From the NCBI GenBank assembly GCA_009735695.1, contig SRSL01000007.1, forward strand, positions 112,540 to 176,539: a stretch of DNA of 64,000 nt, read 5' to 3'. A model generated the notes under the pieces. That model worked only from the letters and a program-made list of their open reading frames with translations, did not search any database and was not told where the DNA came from. A program made the translations under genes and the position numbers. Positions 9,134 through 17,512 of the stretch are shown here, piece by piece (positions within the stretch are counted from its first letter, which is position 1; every line of letters starts with the position of its first letter). The stretch is from Christiangramia bathymodioli (GTDB lineage: Bacteria > Bacteroidota > Bacteroidia > Flavobacteriales > Flavobacteriaceae).

Positions 9134-10393
9134 ATGTTAATCTATTTACGTGTATTTAAAGAAAGCTTTGTTTTTGCTCTTAACGCATTGAGGAATAATA
9201 AACTGCGAACATTTCTTTCTCTTCTGGGGGTTACCATTGGTATTTTTTCTATTATCGCTGTCCTTGCGGCGGTCGATTCGCTGAAAAAGGACATTAAGGG
9301 AAGTTTGAGTGCTTTAGATAACAGCACTGTGGTGGTGATGCGTTTTAATTTTGGTCCTTCAGATATTCCTCGATGGAAACGGGAACAATTTCCAGATGTG
9401 ACTTATGAAGAATATCAGCAGCTAAAAAAATCCCTTCCGAATCTTGAAAATATTGCTTTTGTCCTGGGAATACCGGGAAATTCCTCTGTCAAATATCAGG
9501 ATGTGACCAGTACGGGTGTAGACGTTGGTGCAGTAACTCATGAATTTTATGAAATTGAGGCTTTTGAACTGGCCGAAGGTAGATTTTTCAATGAGCCTGA
9601 AGCGGTAAGTGGTTCCGGAGTCACCGTCCTAGGTCACGAAGTAGCCAAGAATCTCTTTGGGGAACCAACAAGTGGAATTGGCAAAGAGATCAGGATGTTT
9701 GGAAGAAGGGTAACGGTTATTGGCGTTCTGGAGAAGCAGGGACAGTCTTTGTTCGGGAACTCTCGGGATGGCCAGGCTTTTGTTCCGGCGAATTTTGCCC
9801 GCCGTGTCTTCGGAACCCAGAAAGGCGCTGTTTTTCCCCAGCTGATCATGAAACCGGAAGATGGTGTTGATAATGAGGAATTTATCGCCATGCTCGAGCA
9901 GCAGCTCAGGAGTATGCGGGGAATAAAACCCGGGGAGATCAATAATTTCTTTGTAAACCAGCTTCAGGGATTTGCCGATTTTATCGACAATATAACAGGT
10001 CAGTTAAACATCATCGGGATCGTGATCAGTGGATTTTCCCTGCTGGTAGGAGGTTTCGGGATCGCCAATATCATGTTTGTAAGCGTGAAGGAGCGTACCA
10101 ATCTTATTGGTATCCAGAAATCGCTTGGGGCTAAGAACAAATTCATCCTTTCCCAGTTCCTTTTCGAAGCCATTATCCTCTCGGTAATTGGTGGGTTGGT
10201 TGGTTTATTCCTGGTATGGATAGTTTCCATTATTGCCTCGCAATTCACCGGTGATTTTGAATTCGTATTATCGCCTTTTAATATCCTGATCGGAACCATC
10301 GTTTCTGCAGTGATCGGGCTTATTTCCGGGCTGATCCCGGCTATTTCGGCCTCCAGGTTGGATCCGGTAGAGGCCATCCGTACAGGGATGTAA
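9134..10393 (+). CDS. MacB/FtsX-type ABC transporter permease, orphan
   Basis: A 419-residue inner-membrane permease with one N-terminal membrane helix (about residues 20-45), a large periplasmic MacB-like domain (about 50-270) and three C-terminal helices. The FtsX-core motif LLVGGFGIANIMFVSVKERT and the C-terminal ASRLDPVEAIR are diagnostic. Such proteins pair with a MacB-type ATPase to move lipoproteins, peptides or toxins mechanically across the envelope. No ATPase gene is nearby, so its partner must be encoded elsewhere. It could belong with the upstream lipoprotein, but 94 bases separate them. Confidence 0.9.
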   Translation: MLIYLRVFKESFVFALNALRNNKLRTFLSLLGVTIGIFSIIAVLAAVDSLKKDIKGSLSALDNSTVVVMRFNFGPSDIPRWKREQFPDVTYEEYQQLKKSLPNLENIAFVLGIPGNSSVKYQDVTSTGVDVGAVTHEFYEIEAFELAEGRFFNEPEAVSGSGVTVLGHEVAKNLFGEPTSGIGKEIRMFGRRVTVIGVLEKQGQSLFGNSRDGQAFVPANFARRVFGTQKGAVFPQLIMKPEDGVDNEEFIAMLEQQLRSMRGIKPGEINNFFVNQLQGFADFIDNITGQLNIIGIVISGFSLLVGGFGIANIMFVSVKERTNLIGIQKSLGAKNKFILSQFLFEAIILSVIGGLVGLFLVWIVSIIASQFTGDFEFVLSPFNILIGTIVSAVIGLISGLIPAISASRLDPVEAIRTGM

Positions 10394-10409
10394 CCTAAAT
10401 TTAAGTTTT

Positions 10410-11725
10410 ATGAATAAGATCACTTTTTTTATTTGTATGACCTTTGTTAGTTCTCATATCACCGCTCAGGATTTTAATAAAAAGAAAATGGATAGTCTGT
10501 TCGATAAACTGGAGCAGCGGGATAAATCCATGGGAAGTCTTTCAATTTTTCAGGATGGAGAAGAAGTCTATTCCAGAACGATTGGATATGCCGATTTTGA
10601 AAAAAAGCAGGCTGCCAATTCTGAAACCAAATACCGAATAGGCTCCATCACCAAGACCTTTACCGCGGTGATGATCTTTAAAATGGTCGAAAACGGAAAA
10701 CTGGAACTGTCTACGAAGTTGTCTCAATTCTTTCCCGATCTACCCAATGCTGAAAAGATCGATATGGAGAACCTGCTGAACCATACTAGCGGACTTTTTA
10801 ATTTCACCAGTTCAGATGATTACACTTCGTATATGACCGAAGAAAAATCGCGGGAGGAAATGCTGGACTTGATCAAAAGGAATGGAGCGATCTTCGAACC
10901 GGGTGAAAAAAATGAATATTCAAATACTAATTATATTCTGCTCACTTATATCCTGGAGGATCTTTCCGGTAAATCCTATTCGAGCCTGCTTCAAGAAATG
11001 ATCGTAGCGCCGTTAAACCTTAGGGATACGGAGTTTGGAGGGAAAATAACCCCTTCTCAGAACGAAGCCCGGTCTTACAGGAAAGAAGAGGGCTGGATTT
11101 TAGAGGAAGAGACCCATATGAGTATTCCTTTGGGCGCCGGTGGGATGATCTCGACCCCATACGATCTTAATGTTTTTTTTACGGCTTTGTTTAACCATAA
11201 ATTGCTTTCGCAGGAAAGCCTGGATAAAATGACCACGATCACAGACAGGTATGGATTGGGGCTTTTCGAATTTCCCTTTCACGAGCTAAGGGCCTTTGGG
11301 CATGATGGTGGCATTGATGGTTTTAGCAGTACTGCCGCTTATTTTCCGTCTGAAGATATGACGATTTCCTTTATTTCGAATGCTTCAGAAGTGGGGGTGA
11401 ACGATATACTTATTGGTGTGCTTAGCATTTACTTCGGGAAGGAATATGAGATCCCTGAATTCCCGGAATCTATACAGTTACCAACATCAGTCCTTGAGAA
11501 ATATGTGGGCGTTTACAGTGCAGAAAATTTCCCGGTAAAGCTGGAGATTAAGCTAGAAGATGATCAGCTCAAAATGGGAGAACCGGGAAAGCAGCTTTTG
11601 CTTTAACGCCAATTGCGGAAAACAAATTTCAGTTCACCCGTGCCGGGATCGACATTGAATTTCGTCCCGAGGCGAACGAAATGATCTTTAATCAGGGAGG
11701 AGCCTCTTACCAATTCAAAAGATAA
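10410..11725 (+). pseudogene. Class C beta-lactamase-like serine hydrolase, frameshifted near its 3' end
   Basis: An exported serine hydrolase of the beta-lactamase/DD-peptidase fold: signal peptide of about 19 residues (cleavage near ITAQ), then SxxK (Ser79-Lys82, SITK), YSN (170-172) and HDG (298-300). The uninterrupted frame stops at 11606, after 398 residues. The next 119 bases in the -1 frame read on as a plausible C-terminus (ALTPIAENKFQF to GGASYQFKR) and stop at 11725. Restoring one T in the run at 11596-11599 joins the two. All catalytic motifs precede the break, so the shortened protein could still be active, or this is a sequencing error. Its substrate cannot be inferred. Confidence 0.75.
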
Positions 11726-11775
11726 TTACTCCAATTTTTTAACATTCAATTTCTGAAAATAAGGCCCTGATTTTA

Positions 11776-11783
11776 TAATTTTG
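11776..11783 (+). promoter_or_regulatory. -7 box (TAATTTTG) for the Y-family polymerase gene
   Basis: TAATTTTG is an exact TAnnTTTG match 33 bases upstream of the ATG at 11816. No good -33 TTG is visible at 17-23 bases upstream. I see no obvious SOS-type palindrome, though the LexA box of this lineage is not known to me. Confidence 0.5.
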
Positions 11784-11815
11784 GAAAATATCCTATAAAA
11801 TGGAAATAATCCAAA

Positions 11816-13039
11816 ATGAAGAATCAAAATAAGGCAATATTGCACCTGGATCTGGATACTTTTTTTGTTTCGGTAGAGCGACTGAAGGATTCCCGTTTGA
11901 AAGACCGACCCCTTATTGTGGGTGGTCTTAGCGACAGGGGAGTGGTGGCGGCCTGTAGTTATGAGACGCGGAAATTTGGAGTGCATTCCGGGATGGCGAT
12001 GAAGGTGGCGAAAAGGCTATGCCCGCATGCCACTTATATACGCGGAGACGCTTCGGTCTATATGCGACACTCCGAGATCGTTACTGAAATTATCAAAAGC
12101 GAAGTGCCGACTTTCGAAAAAGCCAGTGTAGATGAGTTCTATGCCGATCTTACGGGGATGGATCGCTTCTTCGGCGTAAAGAAATTCGCCCATGAACTAA
12201 GGGAAACCATCATGCGGGAAAGCGGGCTTCCTATCTCTTTCGGCCTTTCAAAAAACAAGATCGTTTCCAAGATCGCGACCGGGGAGGCCAAACCCAATGC
12301 TGAAAAATATATCGAAGCAGGATCGGAACGGGGGTTCCTTGCGCCGCTGGAAGTGAACAAGATCCCGATGATCGGGAACAAGACCTTCCAGTCTTTGCTG
12401 AATCTGGGGGTAAGGAAGATAAAGACCATCCAGGAAATGCCGGTAGAAATGCTGGAGAGTGTGCTGGGAAAGAACGGGAGGGTGATCTGGAAACGCGCTC
12501 ATGGGATCGACGACCCGCCTATCATTCCTTTTCATGAGCGAAAATCCATTTCTACTGAACGTACTTTTAACCGGGATACCATAGATATGGTTCGCCTGCA
12601 TGCCACTTTGGTTGCAATGGCAGAGAGTCTTGCTTATCAACTTCGGAAAGGGGAAAAACTGGCTTCGGTCATCAGCGTCAAGATCCGGTATTCCGATTTT
12701 CAAACCCAGAGCAAGCAGGCAACGATCCCGTATACCAGTGCCGATCATATCCTCATCCCGGTAGTGGAAGAACTTTTTAAAAAACTCTATACCCGCCGGC
12801 TGTTGATACGACTGATAGGCGTTCGCTTTAGCGGACTCGTTTCCGGGCATTACCAGATCAACCTTTTTGAGGATTCTGAAGAAATATTGAGCCTGTATGA
12901 TTCGTTGGACCGCATCCGGCAGCGATTTGGAGAAGGAGTTGTTAAACGTGCGGTAGGCATGGATGCCAGGACCATCGGCAGGTCCGGAAACCCATTTGAC
13001 GGTCAGCCGCCCATCGTACTGGCACATCGAAATCAATAA
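11816..13039 (+). CDS. dinB: Y-family translesion DNA polymerase (DinB / Pol IV type)
   Basis: A 407-residue error-prone polymerase that bypasses DNA lesions. The catalytic acidic residues are all present: Asp12 in HLDLDTFF and Asp106-Glu107 in ASVDEFYADLTG. The little-finger domain follows (about residues 235-345), and a beta-clamp-binding motif QINLF lies at 347-351, followed by about 55 extra residues. Unlike ImuB, which has lost catalytic residues, this copy appears active. Downstream on the same strand is a second DnaE, so the pair may act together in damage-induced mutagenesis. The call as a Y-family polymerase is secure; the subfamily less so. Confidence 0.9.
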   Translation: MKNQNKAILHLDLDTFFVSVERLKDSRLKDRPLIVGGLSDRGVVAACSYETRKFGVHSGMAMKVAKRLCPHATYIRGDASVYMRHSEIVTEIIKSEVPTFEKASVDEFYADLTGMDRFFGVKKFAHELRETIMRESGLPISFGLSKNKIVSKIATGEAKPNAEKYIEAGSERGFLAPLEVNKIPMIGNKTFQSLLNLGVRKIKTIQEMPVEMLESVLGKNGRVIWKRAHGIDDPPIIPFHERKSISTERTFNRDTIDMVRLHATLVAMAESLAYQLRKGEKLASVISVKIRYSDFQTQSKQATIPYTSADHILIPVVEELFKKLYTRRLLIRLIGVRFSGLVSGHYQINLFEDSEEILSLYDSLDRIRQRFGEGVVKRAVGMDARTIGRSGNPFDGQPPIVLAHRNQ

Positions 13040-13096
13040 TTAAAACAATAGTAAACAAATGATTAGGAGAAAGATTAAAATCTGTAAATTTGAGTA

Positions 13097-13324
13097 ATGA
13101 GCATTCAGGATAAGAAAATAGAGTTGATTCAGTGGCTCTCTACTTTAGAGGATCAGTCTGTTATTGATAAAATAATGGAGTTGAGGGAGAGCGAAAAGAC
13201 TGATTGGTGGAGCGAACTTTCTAAAGAAGAGAAAAGTTCTATCCAGAAAGGGATCAGTGATGCCGATTCTGGTAATCTGAAGTTACACTCTAAAGCCAAA
13301 GGCCTGTATGAAAAGTGGCTATAA
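13097..13324 (+). CDS. Small antitoxin-like protein of a ParE/RelE-type module
   Basis: A 75-residue acidic-to-neutral protein (MSIQDKKIEL...) with the 'addiction module' pattern: an N-terminal helix with a short QWLSTLED motif, a central WWSELSKEEKSSIQKGISD segment and a basic tail. Such proteins bind and neutralise a toxin encoded directly downstream. Here the next gene overlaps it by 17 bases and reads as a ParE/RelE-like toxin, but with an internal stop, leaving the antitoxin without a working partner. It sits between dinB and dnaE. Confidence 0.7.
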   Translation: MSIQDKKIELIQWLSTLEDQSVIDKIMELRESEKTDWWSELSKEEKSSIQKGISDADSGNLKLHSKAKGLYEKWL

Positions 13325-13610
13325 GGTTTACTGGACGACTCATGCACTTTCCGAATTAGAAGAGACGCTACAATATATCGAAGACAACTGGACTGAGAAA
13401 GAATTATGAAATCTTTCCAGAGAGCTGGATCATTGTATCGAATTGCTTTCCAGGAATCCCAGGATCTTTCCGGTCGCTTCAGATAAAAGTGAGGTTCGAA
13501 GAGTAGTTATCCTAAAACTCAATACCCTGTATTACCGAATCAAAGATGATTCGGTAGAAATACTGTCTTTTTTCTCAAACAGGCAGGATCCGGGCAAGCT
13601 CAAAACCTGA
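13308..13610 (+). pseudogene. ParE/RelE-family toxin interrupted by an in-frame TGA
   Basis: Reading from the ATG at 13308 gives MKSGYKVYWTTHALSELEET and continues in the same frame through 101 codons to TGA at 13608. The only break is a TGA at 13407-13409 (codon 34, after WTEKEL). The C-terminal part (SRNPRIFPVASDK, VRRVVILKLNTLYYRI, VEILSFFSNRQDP) is characteristic of ParE/RelE toxins that poison gyrase or cut mRNA. An arginine or glycine codon one substitution away from TGA would restore the reading. The overlap with the antitoxin is the standard arrangement. Probably a recently inactivated toxin, or a base-call error. Confidence 0.75.
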
Positions 13611-13651
13611 TTCCTTCTTTCCATAATCATAGTTGAAAATTCATTTTTTAA

Positions 13652-16636
13652 ATGATCTACCTGAATTGCCATACCTGGTATTCGTTGCGTTACGGGACCT
13701 TTTCCCCGGAAAGGCTTTGCGACCTGGCCGAAACTAATAAGGCTGAGGTGGTAGCGGTAACCGATATCAACAATACTTCGGCCTGTTTGAGCTTTCTGAA
13801 AATGGCAAAGGACCGCCACTTCCAGGCCCTGGTGGGTATCGATTTCAAGAATGGAGTGGACCAGCAGTATGTGGGTTTAGCCAGGAACAATGAAGGTTTT
13901 CGGCAATTGAACGAGCATCTTTCCAGGCATATTCATACCGATAAAAAGTTTGAGCCTGATACACCCAATTTAACGGATTGCTTTATCATCTATCCTTTTC
14001 AGAAAATAGAGTCTGCGCAAAAAAAGGAATTCCGGGAAAATGAATTCATCGGCGTTTCCCTTGAGGATCTTCGGAAATTAAGGTTTTCAGAATACCGAAA
14101 ATTTGAGGAGAAACTGGTGCTGCTCCAAAGCGTGAGTTTTGAGACCAAAAGGGATTATAATGCTCACCGACTTCTACGAGCTATCGATAATAATGAATTG
14201 TTGAGCAGATTGCCTAAAACGGAACAGGCTTTATTCTCTGAACGCTTTATTTCAACCGAAAAGCTGCTGGAGGAATTGGAAGACTTTCCTCATATCATCA
14301 AAAATACACGCAGGCTGGTTGCCTGCTGCCAGGTTGAATTCGGTTTTGGAAGGGATCAGAACCGAAATTTAAAAGTATACGGTACAAGCGAGGAAGACGA
14401 TATTAAAAGACTACGCGAATTATGCGCTCAGAATCTTTCCCACAGATACCCTGAAGCAGACGAAAAGGTAAAGGCCAGGCTGGAGAAGGAGCTTACTTCC
14501 ATCATCAAATTGAAGTTCGTCTCCTATTTTCTCATCAATCACGATATCGTGAGCTATGCCCGTTCTAAAAACTATCCACTCGTAGGTCGGGGAAGCGGGG
14601 CGAATTCGATCGTGGCCTATATCATTGGGATCACCAATGTAGATCCCATCGAGCTGGACCTGTATTTCGAGCGCTTCATCAACGAAAGCCGCGCCTCTCC
14701 TCCCGATTTCGACATCGATTTTTCCTGGAAAGACCGGGAGGATATTACCCGCTATATTTTTGAGCGTTATGAGCACACTGCTTTGATGGGAACCTATGTA
14801 ACCTTTAAACGCCGGGCCGTTGCCAGGGAGCTGGGAAAGGTGTTCGGGCTTCCCAAGGAGAATATCGACAAACTTTCAGCTGGTTTTTTCAATTTTCGGG
14901 AGCTGGATAAGTTGGAAAAGCTGGTGCTGAGGTATAGTAGGCTTATTGAAGGTTTTCCTAATTATTTGAGCGTGCACTCCGGCGGAATATTGATCCTGAA
15001 CGATTCGATCTATAATTATTGCGGAACCTTTCTTCCGCCTAAAGGCTTTGCGACGGTTCAAATAGATATGAACATCGCCGAGGATGTGGGGGTGCATAAA
15101 TTCGATATTCTGGCCCAGCGAGGATTATCCAAGATCACAGATAGTATTGAACTCATCAGGCGAAACCAGCCCGATGCTGAGCTTCATGATATAGGAGATA
15201 TCAATTTTTTCAAAAAAGATCCGGGCATCAATGAGTTGCTGAAGGTAGGTGACTGTATGGGCGTTTTTTATGTAGAATCTCCTGCCATGCGGGGCCTGCT
15301 CACCAAACTGCAAACCGATAATTATATGAACCTGGTGGCAGCAAGCTCGGTGATAAGGCCTGGGGTTTCCAGTGCCGGGATGAAGGAGGAGTTCATCAGG
15401 CGTCATCGCGATCCCGAAAGACGTAAGCAGGCACACCCCGTAATGTATGAGATCATGGAAGAAACCTACGGGGTGATGGTTTACCAGGAAGATGTGATGA
15501 AGGTTGCCCACCTGTTCGCCGGTCTTAATTTCGAGGATGCGGATGTATTGAGAAGGGGAATGAGTGGGAAGAAAGTGGCGGGCTCAGACCTGGAGAGAGT
15601 GGAGCGCACGTTTCGGGATAATTGTAAGGAAAAAGGCTATTCGGCCCAGCTTACTGAAGAGATCTGGGAACAGATCTCCTCTTTCGCCGGTTATGCTTTT
15701 CCTAAGGGACATTCGGCTTCCTACGCTGTGGAAAGTTACCAGTCTTTATACCTCAAGCGATATTTCCCATTGGAATTCATGGTGGCGGCTCTCAACAATG
15801 GTGGAGGGTTTTACGACACCCGAACTTATATCCAGGAAATTCGACGATGGGGCGGGAAAATACACGCACCCTGTGTGAATAAAAGCGATCATCCCACAGC
15901 GATCTATGGAAAGGATGTTTACCTGGGCCTTGGTTATATCAAGGAGCTGGAGATAAAAGTGGTGCAGCAGATATTGGAAAACCGGCAGTTCTTTGGGGAG
16001 TTCAGCAGTTTTGAAGATTTCCTGGACCGGGTTTCGATTTCCATTGAACAGCTCAGCCTTCTGCTAAAGATAAATGCGTTCAGGTTTACGGGATTGGATA
16101 AATACCACCTGCTTTGGAAGGCCTGCTTCCGGCTAAATAAGACAAAACGGAATACTAAGCAACCCCTGTTGTTCAAGCCGGAACACCGGGAATTTGATCT
16201 TCCGCAGTTTCAGATATCCAGGCTTATTGAGGCTTATGACCAGATCGAATTGCTGGGTTTTCCACTTTGCAGTGAATTTGATCTTCTAAAACAACCTGTA
16301 GATACCGGAGTGAAAGCAAAGGATTTGAAAAATTATGTGGATCGAGAGGTTGAGATCTATGGAAATTTGATCACTTCCCGAACAGCGGGAACGGTGAATA
16401 AGAAACTAATGCGTTTCGGGACTTTCTTTGATGTTAACGGCGATATTTTCGACACGGTTCAGTTTCCCGATACCTCCGAGAAATTTCCAATTCGGGGAAA
16501 GGGTGTTTACCGATGTCTGGGAACAGTGGCTGATAGTTTTGGCTATCTGTCGGTTAGGATCAAAAGCATCCAAAGGCAGGAAACGGCACCAGATCCCAGG
16601 CTGGTGAATAGTTCATTTAAGGTGAAAATAGCCTGA
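13652..16636 (+). CDS. DNA polymerase III alpha subunit, short second copy (DnaE-like, possible mutasome polymerase)
   Basis: A 994-residue C-family polymerase, shorter than the replicative DnaE (about 1,150-1,450). An N-terminal PHP domain (residues 1 to about 70 and beyond) begins NCHTWYS, lacking the first His of the usual HxH, so its metal site may be degraded. The palm motif PDFDIDF at about 351-357 carries the catalytic aspartates, followed by finger and clamp-binding regions and a C-terminal OB-fold (about 885-975, EVEIYGNLIT). The gene is in cis with the Y-family polymerase. By analogy with ImuB-DnaE2 systems it may extend from lesions. It is not the replicative copy by size and context; that role is inference. 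Confidence 0.88.
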   Translation: MIYLNCHTWYSLRYGTFSPERLCDLAETNKAEVVAVTDINNTSACLSFLKMAKDRHFQALVGIDFKNGVDQQYVGLARNNEGFRQLNEHLSRHIHTDKKFEPDTPNLTDCFIIYPFQKIESAQKKEFRENEFIGVSLEDLRKLRFSEYRKFEEKLVLLQSVSFETKRDYNAHRLLRAIDNNELLSRLPKTEQALFSERFISTEKLLEELEDFPHIIKNTRRLVACCQVEFGFGRDQNRNLKVYGTSEEDDIKRLRELCAQNLSHRYPEADEKVKARLEKELTSIIKLKFVSYFLINHDIVSYARSKNYPLVGRGSGANSIVAYIIGITNVDPIELDLYFERFINESRASPPDFDIDFSWKDREDITRYIFERYEHTALMGTYVTFKRRAVARELGKVFGLPKENIDKLSAGFFNFRELDKLEKLVLRYSRLIEGFPNYLSVHSGGILILNDSIYNYCGTFLPPKGFATVQIDMNIAEDVGVHKFDILAQRGLSKITDSIELIRRNQPDAELHDIGDINFFKKDPGINELLKVGDCMGVFYVESPAMRGLLTKLQTDNYMNLVAASSVIRPGVSSAGMKEEFIRRHRDPERRKQAHPVMYEIMEETYGVMVYQEDVMKVAHLFAGLNFEDADVLRRGMSGKKVAGSDLERVERTFRDNCKEKGYSAQLTEEIWEQISSFAGYAFPKGHSASYAVESYQSLYLKRYFPLEFMVAALNNGGGFYDTRTYIQEIRRWGGKIHAPCVNKSDHPTAIYGKDVYLGLGYIKELEIKVVQQILENRQFFGEFSSFEDFLDRVSISIEQLSLLLKINAFRFTGLDKYHLLWKACFRLNKTKRNTKQPLLFKPEHREFDLPQFQISRLIEAYDQIELLGFPLCSEFDLLKQPVDTGVKAKDLKNYVDREVEIYGNLITSRTAGTVNKKLMRFGTFFDVNGDIFDTVQFPDTSEKFPIRGKGVYRCLGTVADSFGYLSVRIKSIQRQETAPDPRLVNSSFKVKIA

Positions 16637-16805
16637 TCAGATTTCAGGGTGTTGGGCAGAAATTTTCGCCAAAATTAAAATTCGCGTTAAAATAAAAATG
16701 TACTCCTACTTAAATATTCTTAAAAATATGGGAAAAGATTTAAAGTTAGTTAAATGCCTAAATGTCAGTAGTAAGCTTGATTATATTTACCCAAAAGAAA
16801 GAAAA

Positions 16806-16901
16806 ATGGGAAGCGAAATTGAAAAGGAATATGCGAATTCTATCTTACAATTAATTGGGTTTTTTGCCCTTTTAATAGTTGTTCTTGTAGTGATATTGTA
16901 G
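16806..16901 (+). CDS. 31-residue single-helix membrane micropeptide
   Basis: MGSEIEKEYANS followed by a 19-residue hydrophobic run ending in VVLVVIL gives a short cytoplasmic head and one membrane helix. I prefer the ATG at 16806, preceded by an A/G-rich stretch, over the frame-open ATG at 16698, whose extra 36 residues look like untranslated leader. A terminator follows 25 bases after the stop, which supports a real short transcript. Function unknown. Confidence 0.5.
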   Translation: MGSEIEKEYANSILQLIGFFALLIVVLVVIL

Positions 16902-16920
16902 TTCTCAGAAATTGAACATA

Positions 16921-16950
16921 AAAAAGCCCTCGATCTTTCGAGGGTTTTTT
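16921..16950. terminator. Bidirectional rho-independent terminator
   Basis: Perfect 7-bp stem CCCTCGA / TCGAGGG with a 4-base loop, flanked by an A-run on the left and six T on the right. It separates the micropeptide gene (plus) from the convergent methionine-sulfoxide reductase gene (minus) and can serve both. Confidence 0.9.
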
Positions 16951-16969
16951 ATTAATAATAAGGCAGCGA

Positions 16970-17425
16970 TTAAAGGATTTCTGCCACTTTTTTATTCACC
17001 CATTCCAAAAAGATCTCATCTTCATGAGAGAACGGATCTTCAGTATGCGAGTCGATATCTATCTGACCAATATTTTCTCCATTTACGAATAATGGAATCA
17101 CAATTTCAGCCTTCACATGAATACTGCAGGCGATATAATTATTCTGGGCCTTAACATCTGGCACCACGAAATTCTTATTCGAAACGGCAACCTGCCCGCA
17201 AATTCCTTTTCCGAAAGGAATGATCTCATGATCGGTGGGTTCGCCGGCAAATGACTTCAGCTTTAATTCCTCTTTATCTCCATTCCTGAAGTAAAAACCT
17301 ACCCAGTCGTAGTAAGGGATGCTGGTTTGAAGCAATTCACAAACTTCGGTAAGGCGTTTGTCAACACTGGCATTATCGTTCTTCAGGATCTTCTCGATCT
17401 GTGGTTTTAATTTCTGAAAGGTCAT
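16970..17425 (-). CDS. Free methionine-(R)-sulfoxide reductase, GAF-domain (fRMsr)
   Basis: A 151-residue cytosolic GAF-fold enzyme that reduces free Met-R-sulfoxide, a repair step after oxidative stress. The family signature is present: FGKGICGQVAV (Cys76) and NYIACS (Cys100), 24 residues apart as in E. coli YebR; the third YebR cysteine is not conserved. I chose the ATG at 17425 because a TAnnTTTG box on this strand at 17443-17450 would otherwise be inside the coding region; upstream in-frame ATG (17455) and TTG (17467) starts are possible. It is divergent from the exosortase gene. Confidence 0.85.
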   Translation of the reverse strand: MTFQKLKPQIEKILKNDNASVDKRLTEVCELLQTSIPYYDWVGFYFRNGDKEELKLKSFAGEPTDHEIIPFGKGICGQVAVSNKNFVVPDVKAQNNYIACSIHVKAEIVIPLFVNGENIGQIDIDSHTEDPFSHEDEIFLEWVNKKVAEIL

Positions 17426-17442
17426 ATTAACAATATTTAGTG

Positions 17443-17450
17443 CAAAAGTA
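17443..17450 (-). promoter_or_regulatory. -7 box (TACTTTTG) for the fRMsr gene
   Basis: TACTTTTG on the minus strand fits TAnnTTTG and ends 18 bases before the chosen ATG, predicting a very short leader. No -33 TTG at ideal spacing (nearest gives 14). Confidence 0.45.
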
Positions 17451-17486
17451 TTCATTTTATCCTGCAAAGTGAGGGCAGTATTTCTA

Positions 17487-17494
17487 TAAATTTG
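17487..17494 (+). promoter_or_regulatory. -7 box (TAAATTTG) for the exosortase gene
   Basis: TAAATTTG is an exact TAnnTTTG match. It overlaps the upstream in-frame TTG at 17492, so that TTG is unlikely to be the translation start; the TTG at 17513 lies about 18 bases downstream. The two divergent -7 boxes here are only 36 bases apart. Confidence 0.5.
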
Positions 17495-17512
17495 TTAAAA
17501 ACCCGGCTGCCT

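Noticed and set aside
12248..13036. 262-codon open frame on the minus strand
   Set aside because: It lies wholly opposite the Y-family polymerase gene, whose catalytic motifs are intact. The translation has no signal, repeats or family features.
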